Assembly (NCBI GenBank): GCA_016872215.1
Contig: VHAX01000020.1
Location: 1 to 42,020, forward strand
DNA: 42,020 bases
Reading direction: 5' to 3'
Origin: Sphingomonadales bacterium
GTDB lineage: Bacteria; Bacteroidota; Bacteroidia; UBA7662
In this document: piece by piece, positions 1-8,602 of the stretch
Layout: every line of letters starts with the position of its first letter
Position numbering within the stretch: the stretch's first letter is position 1
Notes under the pieces: model-generated
What the model was told of the DNA's origin: nothing
The model's input: the letters and a program-made list of their open reading frames with translations, nothing else
The model's database searches: none
Program-made: the position numbers and the translations under genes

Positions 1-176
1 TAACAACCTCGGGCCATAGCGCATTTCTCGATAAATTATTGAGCTACAAACGGGGAAAAGGATCTGTGCAGTTACCGATTGATGAACCCATTTCCTACGA
101 CCTAATCAGGCGTAAAATTCTGCTCCGAAAAGCGGAGAATGAAGCTAAGTGTGGGAAAAAAAGACGAGTCGACTAA
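1..176 (+). CDS. DUF1801-family protein, C-terminal fragment (cut by window start)
   Basis: A reading frame is open from base 3 to a TAA at 174-176 and gives about 57 residues. They include GKGSVQLPIDEPISYDLI followed by an Arg/Lys-rich helix. This matches the C-terminal signature of the DUF1801 (YdhG-like) family, in which a KGxxxFPxDxPxPxxLI segment precedes a terminal 'RxxEN' helix; here that helix reads RKAENEAK. The family is small, cytoplasmic and of poorly known function; some members are called iron chaperones. The 5' part lies outside the window. The frame matters for the next gene, because it runs across the first possible start codon of that gene at 139. Confidence 0.6.
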   Translation, partial: TTSGHSAFLDKLLSYKRGKGSVQLPIDEPISYDLIRRKILLRKAENEAKCGKKRRVD

Positions 177-186
177 ATTCTACAAT

Positions 187-534
187 ATGATACACTGGCA
201 ATCTGGCGAGATGCCTCATATCCCCTATTGGGCGTCAATTTTCAACTACTATCTGTCGGACGATCTTGAGGGATATGCTGAATACGACGAAAAAACCCTC
301 TATGCAGCCAAAGAACAGCCAGGTTTTTTGGGATATGAGAGTTTTAAGTACGAAAGTCGCGGGTCCTTCATCAGTTATTGGCGAAGTGAAGCTGATATGG
401 CGGAATGGGCCAGGCACCCCTTGCACCGAGAGGCAAAGGAATTGGGAGTCAAAAGGTGGTATCATTATTATCATTCTCTTTTGGCTCGGGTAGAAACTCA
501 GCGGTTTCATGGCAATTCTCATCAGGAAGACTGA
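187..534 (+). CDS. Antibiotic biosynthesis monooxygenase (ABM)-fold protein, YqjZ-like
   Basis: This 115-residue protein has the ABM/dimeric alpha-beta barrel pattern: an N-terminal beta strand (IPYWASIFNYYL), a helix, QPGFLGYES, then ISYWRSEADMAEWARHPLHR and a C-terminal WYHYYHSLLARVE strand. The SYWRS...W...H run and WYxxYH ending are typical of the YqjZ-like branch, small proteins proposed to act as heme-degrading or quinone monooxygenases. Specific activity cannot be read from sequence. An ATG at 139 is in frame but lies inside the upstream DUF1801 frame, whose stop is at 174-176, so I prefer the ATG at 187, ten bases after that stop; ATG 211 is also possible. The two genes probably share a transcript. 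Confidence 0.7.
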   Translation: MIHWQSGEMPHIPYWASIFNYYLSDDLEGYAEYDEKTLYAAKEQPGFLGYESFKYESRGSFISYWRSEADMAEWARHPLHREAKELGVKRWYHYYHSLLARVETQRFHGNSHQED

Positions 535-638
535 TTGGGTACTGCGTTTAGTATACACATCAACAGGAGTAGAGGTGGTGAACATAGTTAAGTCGATTTA
601 TCACGATATTTGCGCCACACAAATAAATATTTGATGTT

Positions 639-1562
639 ATGAGTTTACTAGTGGTCGGTACGGTAGCGTTCGATTCGATAGAAACACCATTCGGTAAGGC
701 CGAGCGGATTGTAGGGGGGGCGGCGACCTATGCGTCATTGGCGGCTTCTTTTCTTACCAAACCCGTTCACATGGTATCGGTGGTGGGCAGCGATTTCCCA
801 GAAACACAGCTGGCGACATTTCGGGCGCATGGAATGGATACCAGCGGCATTCTGGTGCGACAGGGTGAAGAATCCTTCTTTTGGTCGGGCCGCTATCATA
901 TGGATATGAACAGTCGCGATACTCTGGAAACGCGGCTGAACGTGCTGGCTGATTTTGATCCACAGATCCCGGCTTCTTGTCAGAACCCAGACTTCCTTCT
1001 GCTTGGAAATCTTACGCCGGCCATACAGCACTCCGTAATGGATCGCATCGAAAAGCGCCCCCGACTGGTGGTTCTCGACACGATGAACTTTTGGATGACT
1101 ACAGCATTGGAGGACCTAAAGCGCACCTTCCCGAGAATCGACGTACTCACAATCAGCGAGGAAGAGGCCCGGATGCTGTCTAATGAATACTCATTGGTGA
1201 AAGCGGCCAAATCCATACTGGAAATGGGTATGAAATACCTCATAATCAAAAAGGGCGAGCATGGTGCGCTCCTGTTCAACAAACAAGAGGTGTTTTATGC
1301 TCCGGCATTGCCTTTGGAGGAAGTATTCGATCCCACGGGGGCGGGCGACACATTCGCCGGGGGATTTATCGGTTACCTGGCCAAATCGCGCGACATCTCA
1401 TTTGAAAACATGAAGCGGGCGCTGATTTATGGCTCCGCAATGGCCTCATTTTGTGTGGAACGATTCGGAATCGAGCGATTGGAGAACTTGTCGCGCGAGG
1501 ACCTCGACGCCCGGCTGCAGCTCTTCATCGATTTGGTGCAATTCGACATAGCCTTGGATTGA
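639..1562 (+). CDS. PfkB-family carbohydrate kinase
   Basis: The protein has 307 residues, normal for the ribokinase/PfkB fold. The N-terminal glycine motif (GGAATYAS, about 26-33) shapes the sugar site. The PfkB signature DPTGAGDTFAGGF at 231-243 carries the anion hole and the catalytic aspartate (D237). These enzymes phosphorylate a sugar or nucleoside hydroxyl with ATP in the cytoplasm. The substrate is not evident: relatives in this phylum are annotated only as sugar kinase, and no transporter or sugar pathway gene is next to it. A 104-base gap separates it from the ABM gene, and it converges on the AlkB-like gene. The start is ATG 639 directly before the first beta strand (LLVVGTVAFD). 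Confidence 0.85.
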   Translation: MSLLVVGTVAFDSIETPFGKAERIVGGAATYASLAASFLTKPVHMVSVVGSDFPETQLATFRAHGMDTSGILVRQGEESFFWSGRYHMDMNSRDTLETRLNVLADFDPQIPASCQNPDFLLLGNLTPAIQHSVMDRIEKRPRLVVLDTMNFWMTTALEDLKRTFPRIDVLTISEEEARMLSNEYSLVKAAKSILEMGMKYLIIKKGEHGALLFNKQEVFYAPALPLEEVFDPTGAGDTFAGGFIGYLAKSRDISFENMKRALIYGSAMASFCVERFGIERLENLSREDLDARLQLFIDLVQFDIALD

Positions 1563-1692
1563 ACTGAGAAAATCTATGGAGTAACACCCTAGATTGAATA
1601 AAGAAAATCAGTATATGGATCGTGAGCCTTTGTTGTCGGGTTCGAAGCGGGTAATGATGGGTCCGAAAATAAAATTTAAAGCAAAGACCTCT

Positions 1693-2703
1693 TCAGGATG
1701 GGACTGGAATCCGGGGATGTAGCAGGCGGAACCAGATTGGAGGTAACAATGCAGGTATCAAAAGAGCGGCGTAACCGCCTGGGAGTACGGGCACATCATC
1801 TATACTCCTGAGACAGTGGTAGGGTCGGGCTCCATTCACGTGGTGGTCGCTGTGTCGACTCAAATCATACAACAGAAATCGGCTAAACCAGGTGTCGCTT
1901 TGCCACGAAGTACGGTATGCGATCCGTGCATTGTCGGGACGAACCAAGCCGTAGTGCTCCAGATAATTCGTGTATTCCAAAAGAACATTGGAGGTGAATG
2001 CCGACAAGAGCCAAGCCGCAGCCGCCATCCAGCCCAATACCCATCCACAAATTGCAAGCAATATTATAAACAAGAGCGATTGGCGCACTAAATAATTGTG
2101 AAAGCCGTAGGGTAGGCACCCGTTTTTGCGCGCCGCTTCGGCCTCTATTTGGAAAGCCTCAGTCACTTGTCCCACAAGACTCCTATACAAAAAAGCATAG
2201 AAACTCTCACCATATCGAGCCGTGGCATGGTCGCGCCGTGTGCCCACATACCGATGGTGGACCCGAAGGTGATCCACAAAAAAATAGGGATTTCCCTGAA
2301 GCAAAAGGAGGAAATTACCAGCCCCGACCGATTTTTTATCCGATCGGTGGATCAATTCGTGGGCGGAAACAATGGACACGGTACCACCATGGAAGCCCGC
2401 CGACAACGCCCCAAGCACCAACTGCCATCCCTGCAAGGAACTGGAAGATGCGGCCCCAAGCAGCGATCCGAGCACGAGTAAAGTAGCCGGAAGCGATAGC
2501 CAGAGAATCAAATTTGGAATACTCGGATCCGCCTGCTCTACATTGCTGCGCGATTGAGGAAGCAACCACTCGGCCAGACCCAAAAACACCACCACAAAAA
2601 CCACGTTCATGGCCGCCCAATACCCACCCCATCCGAAACCCAGTAAGCAAAGCAGGGTTGGGACATACGCGAATAGATAGGAAAGGTGGCGGGGGGAGAG
2701 CAA
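1693..2703 (-). CDS. AlkB-like alkane monooxygenase / fatty acid desaturase-family membrane di-iron protein
   Basis: This 336-residue integral membrane protein has the full histidine set of the AlkB branch: HELIH (115-119), HLRVHH (145-150), NYLEHYGL (246-253) and RHSDHH (283-288), between hydrophobic segments near 8-45, 66-85, 95-112 and 205-245. NYxEHYGL and LxRHSDHH are more typical of alkane 1-monooxygenase than of acyl desaturases, so terminal hydroxylation of an alkane, fatty acid or other lipid chain is likely; no rubredoxin gene is adjacent. The start is unusual: the frame opens after an in-frame TAA and has no ATG before the first membrane segment, so TTG 2703 (or a CTG six bases upstream) is used. 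The 102 bases upstream are very AT-rich and probably hold its promoter. Confidence 0.85.
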   Translation of the reverse strand: MLSPRHLSYLFAYVPTLLCLLGFGWGGYWAAMNVVFVVVFLGLAEWLLPQSRSNVEQADPSIPNLILWLSLPATLLVLGSLLGAASSSSLQGWQLVLGALSAGFHGGTVSIVSAHELIHRSDKKSVGAGNFLLLLQGNPYFFVDHLRVHHRYVGTRRDHATARYGESFYAFLYRSLVGQVTEAFQIEAEAARKNGCLPYGFHNYLVRQSLLFIILLAICGWVLGWMAAAAWLLSAFTSNVLLEYTNYLEHYGLVRPDNARIAYRTSWQSDTWFSRFLLYDLSRHSDHHVNGARPYHCLRSIDDVPVLPGGYAALLIPALLPPIWFRLLHPRIPVPS

Positions 2704-2805
2704 AAGCAGGGGCGATTAATTTTTAATAATCAATTGTTATTGCTAAATGACTAATAAATATAAATAATAGAGGATTATTGGTTATCAGATACAATTAGTG
2801 TAAAG

Positions 2806-3804
2806 TTAGGGGTGGGAATGGTGAAATGGTGCGTTGGGAGAATCTCTGTGTAGGAAATCAGATATTTTGGCAGCGAGGATTTCAGAAATAGCCTGGTAAG
2901 ACTCGACGGACCAGCCAGCGGTATGTGGACTCACCACAACATTGGGGTGGGCGAACAGGTTGCCCATAAGGGTTGAGTTCCAGTTACGCGGATCCTCAAC
3001 AGGCAGAACATCGAAGCAAGCTCCCCAAAGCATACCCGACTCTAAGGCTGCGACTACATCCTCCAGCACAACGATCTCGCCCCGAGCAGCGTTCACCAAT
3101 ACCGGTTGTCTGGAGCAGCTCTTCAAAAAGGCAGCATCGACCCATCCTCGGGTCTCCGGACTTAATGGGACATGCAGACTCAGAATGTCGGCCTGTTGTT
3201 GCAGCACTTCAAGACTGCATTCAAATACCCCCCGGTCTGAAAACCCGTGGACGTATTTGTCGTAGGCCAAAACCCGGCAGCCGAGACCAGAGAGGAGCGC
3301 GGCCGTGGCCGATCCATTGTTGCCGTACCCAATAATCCCTACTGTTAATCCACTCAATTGTCGTCCCCGATTGCCCATACGATCCCAAACCCCCGAGCGC
3401 ACCTGCGCATCTGATTGGGGAATGCGATTGAACAGACCGAGCAACATCCCCACCACATGCTCGGCAACAGCCAGGCGATTCCCCTCCCCGGCATGGATCA
3501 AGGTGATGCCCCGCGCATGGGCGGCATCTTGATCGATGTTGTCGAGCCCGGCTCCGGCACGGGCAACCAGCCTCAGCCGAGGAAGTCCCGACAGCAGATC
3601 GGCATCCAGACGGATTTTGTTACGCATCAGAAGTCCATGACATTCCACCAGCTGGTTCAGGACTTCAGGGGCCGACAAATCAGGCCGATACACCATCTCC
3701 AGTTCCTGAATGTGCTGAAGATGGTCGAACAAAACGGGGTGAACGTCATCCACAACCAACAACCGAAACCGATGGCTAAACAAAGGTGAGTCAGGGGAAT
3801 TCAT
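2806..3804 (-). CDS. D-isomer-specific 2-hydroxyacid dehydrogenase (SerA-like)
   Basis: The protein has 332 residues from ATG 3804. The NAD-binding Rossmann motif is present as GIIGYGNNG. The catalytic set of the family is present: Arg in NAARGE (R241), Glu in VEDP (E270) and His in SPHTAGW (H294). The segment VARAGAGLDNID, before the NAD domain, matches 3-phosphoglycerate dehydrogenases. It probably reduces or oxidises a 2-hydroxy/2-keto acid such as phosphohydroxypyruvate; there is no ACT or ASB domain and no serC next to it, so SerA identity is not certain. The frame extends 16 codons upstream to 3852, but that hydrophobic extension does not resemble the family start. Confidence 0.85.
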   Translation of the reverse strand: MNSPDSPLFSHRFRLLVVDDVHPVLFDHLQHIQELEMVYRPDLSAPEVLNQLVECHGLLMRNKIRLDADLLSGLPRLRLVARAGAGLDNIDQDAAHARGITLIHAGEGNRLAVAEHVVGMLLGLFNRIPQSDAQVRSGVWDRMGNRGRQLSGLTVGIIGYGNNGSATAALLSGLGCRVLAYDKYVHGFSDRGVFECSLEVLQQQADILSLHVPLSPETRGWVDAAFLKSCSRQPVLVNAARGEIVVLEDVVAALESGMLWGACFDVLPVEDPRNWNSTLMGNLFAHPNVVVSPHTAGWSVESYQAISEILAAKISDFLHRDSPNAPFHHSHP

Positions 3805-4110
3805 TCCGAGTATAATCCCAATTAAGTGAATAACGCAAGCAGTGGATGGCAATCCAGACAGGAGGCTGCAGAAGAGTCAATTAGAACTTTCAAGCCCCCA
3901 CCGCACAAATGTCTGCACAATTTGATTATAACGAACTGAAACGAACAATAGCCAATAAAATTCTATGGAGGCAAAATAAATCTGACCAATCACGGGATCA
4001 AGAGGAAACGAAGTTCGGGCGCGGATTGGTATGTAGAGTTGCCATGAAGCGGGCCGGAACGAACATCGGGGTTATGCCCCAGCAGTACTTTATCAACTAT
4101 ATAGCCTCCC
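3805..4110. other. Intergenic gap with no supported gene
   Basis: These 306 bases separate the rsmA stop from the start of the hydroxyacid dehydrogenase, which lies downstream on the same strand. A plus-strand frame (3909-4166, 85 codons) crosses the gap and runs into the rsmA 3' end. It has no recognisable motif, and its tail is antisense to RsmA, so I do not call it. The bases just upstream of 3804 may hold a promoter for the dehydrogenase, but I see no clear TAnnTTTG box. Confidence 0.5.
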
Positions 4111-5118
4111 TCAGTGCACTTCAGTTACTGAAGAATCCGGAATGTGTCTCGCCACATCCTGTGTGAGCGCTACAAACATGTCGACCGAAAGCTGTTCGGC
4201 GCGCAGATCCATTAGGCGTAGCGAGTCGGGGTATTCGGCAGGCAAAACCGTTTTCAGAGCATTGCTAAGACGCTTGCGTCTTTGGTTGAATCCGGCCTTC
4301 ACCAATCGGCGCAGCAGATCCTCATTGCAATCGGCGGGTTGTGGAAGACGCTGAAGGCGAATCACGCCCGACTTCACCCTAGGGGGAGGGTTGAAAACCC
4401 CTTGATTGACGGTAAACAGGTACTCAGCGTGGTAATACGCCTGTGTGAGCACACTCAGAATGCCGTAGGTCTTGTTGCCCGGCGGGGCGCAGATGCGTTG
4501 GGCCACTTCGCGCTGAAACATCCCGCACACCTCAGGGATGAAAAGCCTTTGTTCCAGGACTTTAAATAATATCTGACTGCTGATGTGATAGGGGAAATTG
4601 CCCACCACCCCAATTTGAGGCAGAGGATGCACGGCATCACCCAAACGTCCACCCCCCATTTCATCCGAAGAACTGGAGGGAGGTGCATTCGTTTCGCCAC
4701 CCTTAAGAGTACGGTTCATAGGCGGACAGCTCGTCGGCAGATGGTTGTTCAGCAAACCTTTCAGGTCCAGCCGGAGAAAATCCCCCAAAATGGTCGAAGT
4801 ATCCACCTGCAACTGGTGAATCAGATGTACGATGGATTGCTCGTCGACCTCAGAAAGCCACAGCTGATAGGGTAAAGACAGAAGGTGTCGAGTGAGTATG
4901 CCCGTTCCGGCCCCCACTTCAATCAGCTGTGTGTACGAGCCAAAACCCGTCAACCCTCCCGCAATTCGCCCGGCGGTGGCTGAATCGGTCAGAAAATGCT
5001 GGCCCAAGTGCTTTTTGGGCCGCACAAAATCGACGGCTGCGCTGCTCTTCCGACCGGAGTCCTTGCGAAATGGCCCAACGGCGGGTAGCGATACTTTACG
5101 AAATGGGCGTTTATTCAA
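4111..5118 (-). CDS. rsmA: 16S rRNA (adenine1518-N6/adenine1519-N6)-dimethyltransferase RsmA
   Basis: RsmA (KsgA) dimethylates two adjacent adenines in the 3'-terminal hairpin of 16S rRNA during 30S maturation, using S-adenosylmethionine. Seen: KKHLGQHFL (35-43), the SAM motif EVGAGTG (67-73), catalytic motif GNFPYHIS (173-180), and the C-terminal NQRRKRLSNALK RNA-binding helix. Two things are odd. About 40 residues rich in Pro, Ser and Gly (126-166) sit directly before the catalytic motif, where the family has a short loop. There is also a basic N-terminal extension of about 30 residues that begins with TTG 5118; GTG 5025 would give a normal start just before KKHLGQ. It lies 27 bases downstream of the efflux pump gene on the same strand. 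Confidence 0.93.
   Translation of the reverse strand: MNKRPFRKVSLPAVGPFRKDSGRKSSAAVDFVRPKKHLGQHFLTDSATAGRIAGGLTGFGSYTQLIEVGAGTGILTRHLLSLPYQLWLSEVDEQSIVHLIHQLQVDTSTILGDFLRLDLKGLLNNHLPTSCPPMNRTLKGGETNAPPSSSSDEMGGGRLGDAVHPLPQIGVVGNFPYHISSQILFKVLEQRLFIPEVCGMFQREVAQRICAPPGNKTYGILSVLTQAYYHAEYLFTVNQGVFNPPPRVKSGVIRLQRLPQPADCNEDLLRRLVKAGFNQRRKRLSNALKTVLPAEYPDSLRLMDLRAEQLSVDMFVALTQDVARHIPDSSVTEVH
4650..4685. repeat. Imperfect inverted repeat inside the rsmA insertion
   Basis: CACCCCCC at 4650-4657 and GGGAGGTG at 4678-4685 pair with one mismatch across a 20-base loop. The repeat lies inside the stretch that codes for the extra Pro/Ser/Gly-rich segment of RsmA. This is consistent with, but does not prove, the insertion of a small palindromic repetitive element into the gene. 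Confidence 0.35.
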
Positions 5119-5145
5119 CGAAATGCAATGAAGTGGTTATCACAA

Positions 5146-8100
5146 TCAGGCAGTTTGACCACCCACCAAAGGGGCATCCTTTGCTATTCCAAAAGTGGCG
5201 CGCTCCAGTTTGCGTATTAGAAAACGACGACGAATCTGATTCCTATGTGTAATATAATATAATACCGGAACAAAAATCAGAGTGAGGAATGTTGCGAAGC
5301 TCAAACCAAAAATAATCGTCCAGCTGAGGGGGCCGAAAAAGGCTACGCTGTCGCCCCCCAGATAAATACCCGGGTTTAGTTCCGACAAAAGCTTACCAAA
5401 ATCCATGTTGAGTCCCACCGCCAGCGGCACTAGTCCCAACACCGTCGAAAAGGCCGTCAGCAAAACCGGCGCCATACGGATTTTTCCGGCTTGAACAATC
5501 GCTTCCCGAACACTGATCCGGCCTTCTTTCAGCAACAAGTCAGTGAATTCGACCATCAGAATTCCGTTTTTCACCACAATTCCGGCCAAAGCCACCAGTC
5601 CGATGCCCGACATTACCACCGACATATTCATGCCCGTCGTTACAAAGCCAAGAAGTACACCAATGATGCTCAAAACGATGCTGCTCATGATGATCAGCGT
5701 TTTGTTAAGCGAATTAAACTGTACTACCAGTATCAGAAAAATGAGACAGATGCTGATGAGGAGAGAGCGTGACAAAAATGCGGCGGCCGCTGCCTGTTCT
5801 TCCTGCTCGCCTGTTAACATAATCGAATAGCCGTCTGGCGCCGGGAAACCCTCCAAAGCCTCATTAATCTCGGCAACCACCTCATTCGCAGTATAGTCAC
5901 TCAGCACGTTGGAGCTGATAGTGACCACTCGTTTTTCATTCTTCCTGTGGATTGAGCCGTAGCTGTTGCCATATTCGAAGGTCGCAACCGACGACAAAGG
6001 AATCTGCCGGATGGCCCCACCACTGTTCATGTCGCGAAACGTAATCCGCGCGCTGATAAGTCGGTCGGCCTGACTCCGGCTGAGGGTGTCGTAGCGCAAT
6101 TGAATCGGAATCTCGTCATTTCCCACACGCAACCGACTCACTTCTTTGCCAAATACAGCGGCCCGAATCTCCGAGCCGATCTGGGCGGTACTGATGCCCT
6201 CATGTTGGGCCCGTTCCCGGTCGACCTTAATGGTCAAAACCGGTTTGTTGAGTTCCAGATCGCTTTTGAGTTCTTCTACCCCCGCAATGTTGAGCGAATC
6301 GAGGTACTTCTTCAACTGCACAGAGGTAGAAGCCAGGATGCTGAAGTCATCCCCCGCAATCTCAATGTTGATGGCTTTGCCCGTGGGGGGCCCTGCATGC
6401 TCCTGATCGACCGACACCTCCACGCCGGGGAGGTCACGCACCGCCAGACGTATCGAATCGAGCAGCGGTCTTGTGGACACCCCGTTGCGACGAGCATACT
6501 CCACCATCGCCACGGTTACTTTTGCCTTGTTGGTGGCAGCCGCCTGCTCACCCGCCATAGGATCGCCGGCGCCCACTGTTACATTAGCGATTACCGATTC
6601 TACCAGCGGATTGTTTGGCCCCAATACCCGCTCCACTTTGCCTTCAACTATTCGGGTCAGCGAATCGGTGTATTGCTGATCAGACCCGACGGGTGTACTC
6701 AAATAAACGTATACGAAATTGGGATCACCGCTGGGGAAGAAATCGACCTTCAACCGGCCATATTTCGCCGCCCATCCCGTAATAAACAGGGTAAAGGGAA
6801 ACAACAACACCATGCCGGTTACGATTTTAATCGGATTGCGACCCCTCAGGCAGATGCGCAGAAATCGGTCGTAGGCGGCCTGAACCGAGGGCCACAATCG
6901 GTTCTGGAAACCCATGATGAGGGGGGTGAACACATAGCGGTTCATCCAGAGGAGAAGGGCAACTAAAATCAAGAAATTGGCCATTCCCGGCGAACCTATG
7001 AGGTGCCCTAGGATTCCGGACAATACCAATCCGCCCGAAACCAAATAGAGTGTTTTGTTGCGGCGCTTCAATTGAGCAGGCCCCGGGTTCCGAACCTCTG
7101 GCTTCATGAATTGAACCGCAAATGCGGGATTGAACAGATAGGCCACCACCAACGAGGCGCTGAGAGTCAGGATTAGGGTGATAGGCAGGAAAAACATGAA
7201 TTTACCCACTACGCCGCCCCAAAATGCTAGAGGAAGGAAGGGAGCGATGGTGGTTAGGGTGCCGGCCAAAACGGGCATAAAAACTTCATCCGCAGCCTCC
7301 TTTGCCGCTTTGTCGATGCGTTTTTTCCCGTTGGCAAACAGGCGGTGGGTGTTCTCGATCACCACAATGGCGTCGTCGACCACCACGCCGAGGGCCATGA
7401 GGAGGGCAAACAGCACAATCATGTTCATGGTGAAGTCGATACCAGGCATGATCAGAAAGGCCAGAAAGCTCGAAAGAGGCACGGAAAGACCCACAAACAT
7501 GGCATTGGTGGTGCCCATAAAGAACATCAGAACCAGCGTCACCAGCAAAAAGCCGATGATGATGGTGTTTGTGAGGTCGTGCACTGTGGTGCGTGTGCGG
7601 GTACTTTGGTCACCTGTTATGGTGATTTTTAGCCCGTCGGGAAAGCGTTTTTTCGCCTGCTCCAGGCGGGCGTTGATTTCATCGGATGTGGTAATTAGGT
7701 TTTCACCTGAGCGTTTGATGACATTTAAGGTCAATACTGGCTGGCCGTTGAGGCGGGCAAATGACTCTTGTTCCTTGTAGCCGTCGGTGATCACCGCAAT
7801 GTCTCTCAGATAGATCCCTGCACCCGACATGGAGGTCACGAAAATGCCCCCGATTTCGTCGGCCCGCTCAAACTCGCCGTCAACCCGTATGGAGCGCTTC
7901 ATATTGCCGGTATTGACAGCGCCCCCCGAGATGGTCATATTTTCAAATCGGATGGCTCGTTCAATATCGTCCATGGTGAGTTTGGCAGCCTGCATCTTAA
8001 ACATGTCTACATCAACCCGTACCTCCCGGTCGAGTACCCCCACCAGATCTACGCGGTTCACGGTTTTAACGCCTTCGATGAGGTCCTGGATTTCCTCGGT

Positions 8101-8595
8101 GTAGGTCTTCAATCGACTCAGCTCAAGGTTTCCCGATACGTTCACATTCATCACCGGAATCTCGGAGAGGTCCACATCGATAACATTGGGGTCGGCGGGG
8201 AGGTCGGTAGGCAGGTCTGGCCGCGCTTTATCGACCGCGTCCTTCACCTTTTGTTTGGCCTCTGCAATGTCCACCTCTGTCCCGAACTCCACCACCACGC
8301 TCGAAAAGTCCTGCAGTGAGGTCGAGGTGAGCTTTTTTATGCCTGTGATGCCCTTGATTTGCTTCTCGAGTGGCCGCGTCACCAAATTCTCAATGTCGGC
8401 TGGGGAGCATCCGGGATAGATCGTGCTCACGTAAAGGGTTGGTATCACGATTTCCGGGAATTGCTCCTTTGGGATGCGGTCATAGGTTGTGACCCCTGCG
8501 AATATCAGGATTGCGGTGATGATGAAAATGGTGAAACGGTTGTCGATCGCCCAGTTGCTTGGGCCGAATCCTTTTGGTCTACCTTCTGCAGTCAT
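5146..8595 (-). CDS. RND-superfamily efflux transporter permease (AcrB/MdtB-like)
   Basis: This 1149-residue inner-membrane pump subunit exports hydrophobic compounds or metals using the proton gradient. It shows two repeated halves with a membrane segment near the start, large periplasmic loops, IPKEQFPEIVIPTLYVSTIY typical of Bacteroidota RND pumps, and the proton-relay aspartate pair in LGVVVDDAIVV (residues 407-408 from this start). It is longer than AcrB (about 1050) because of extra hydrophobic stretches between the halves and near the C-terminus; I believe this is usual for the subgroup. ATG 8595 lies seven bases after the adaptor stop. A TTG/ATG pair at 8649/8646 would overlap the adaptor by 46 bases. 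It is the last gene of a tetR-tolC-adaptor-pump operon; the substrate is unknown. Confidence 0.93.
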   Translation of the reverse strand: MTAEGRPKGFGPSNWAIDNRFTIFIITAILIFAGVTTYDRIPKEQFPEIVIPTLYVSTIYPGCSPADIENLVTRPLEKQIKGITGIKKLTSTSLQDFSSVVVEFGTEVDIAEAKQKVKDAVDKARPDLPTDLPADPNVIDVDLSEIPVMNVNVSGNLELSRLKTYTEEIQDLIEGVKTVNRVDLVGVLDREVRVDVDMFKMQAAKLTMDDIERAIRFENMTISGGAVNTGNMKRSIRVDGEFERADEIGGIFVTSMSGAGIYLRDIAVITDGYKEQESFARLNGQPVLTLNVIKRSGENLITTSDEINARLEQAKKRFPDGLKITITGDQSTRTRTTVHDLTNTIIIGFLLVTLVLMFFMGTTNAMFVGLSVPLSSFLAFLIMPGIDFTMNMIVLFALLMALGVVVDDAIVVIENTHRLFANGKKRIDKAAKEAADEVFMPVLAGTLTTIAPFLPLAFWGGVVGKFMFFLPITLILTLSASLVVAYLFNPAFAVQFMKPEVRNPGPAQLKRRNKTLYLVSGGLVLSGILGHLIGSPGMANFLILVALLLWMNRYVFTPLIMGFQNRLWPSVQAAYDRFLRICLRGRNPIKIVTGMVLLFPFTLFITGWAAKYGRLKVDFFPSGDPNFVYVYLSTPVGSDQQYTDSLTRIVEGKVERVLGPNNPLVESVIANVTVGAGDPMAGEQAAATNKAKVTVAMVEYARRNGVSTRPLLDSIRLAVRDLPGVEVSVDQEHAGPPTGKAINIEIAGDDFSILASTSVQLKKYLDSLNIAGVEELKSDLELNKPVLTIKVDRERAQHEGISTAQIGSEIRAAVFGKEVSRLRVGNDEIPIQLRYDTLSRSQADRLISARITFRDMNSGGAIRQIPLSSVATFEYGNSYGSIHRKNEKRVVTISSNVLSDYTANEVVAEINEALEGFPAPDGYSIMLTGEQEEQAAAAAFLSRSLLISICLIFLILVVQFNSLNKTLIIMSSIVLSIIGVLLGFVTTGMNMSVVMSGIGLVALAGIVVKNGILMVEFTDLLLKEGRISVREAIVQAGKIRMAPVLLTAFSTVLGLVPLAVGLNMDFGKLLSELNPGIYLGGDSVAFFGPLSWTIIFGLSFATFLTLIFVPVLYYITHRNQIRRRFLIRKLERATFGIAKDAPLVGGQTA

Positions 8596-8602
8596 TTCGC
8601 GC

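Noticed and set aside
3909-4166. Plus-strand frame of 85 codons in the gap beside rsmA
   Set aside because: It has no recognisable domain and its last 55 bases are antisense to the rsmA 3' end.
6100-6966. Long plus-strand frame (288 codons) opposite the RND pump gene
   Set aside because: It is antisense to a fully conserved pump gene, has no motif, and several other antisense frames in the same gene look alike; it is a by-product of codon bias.
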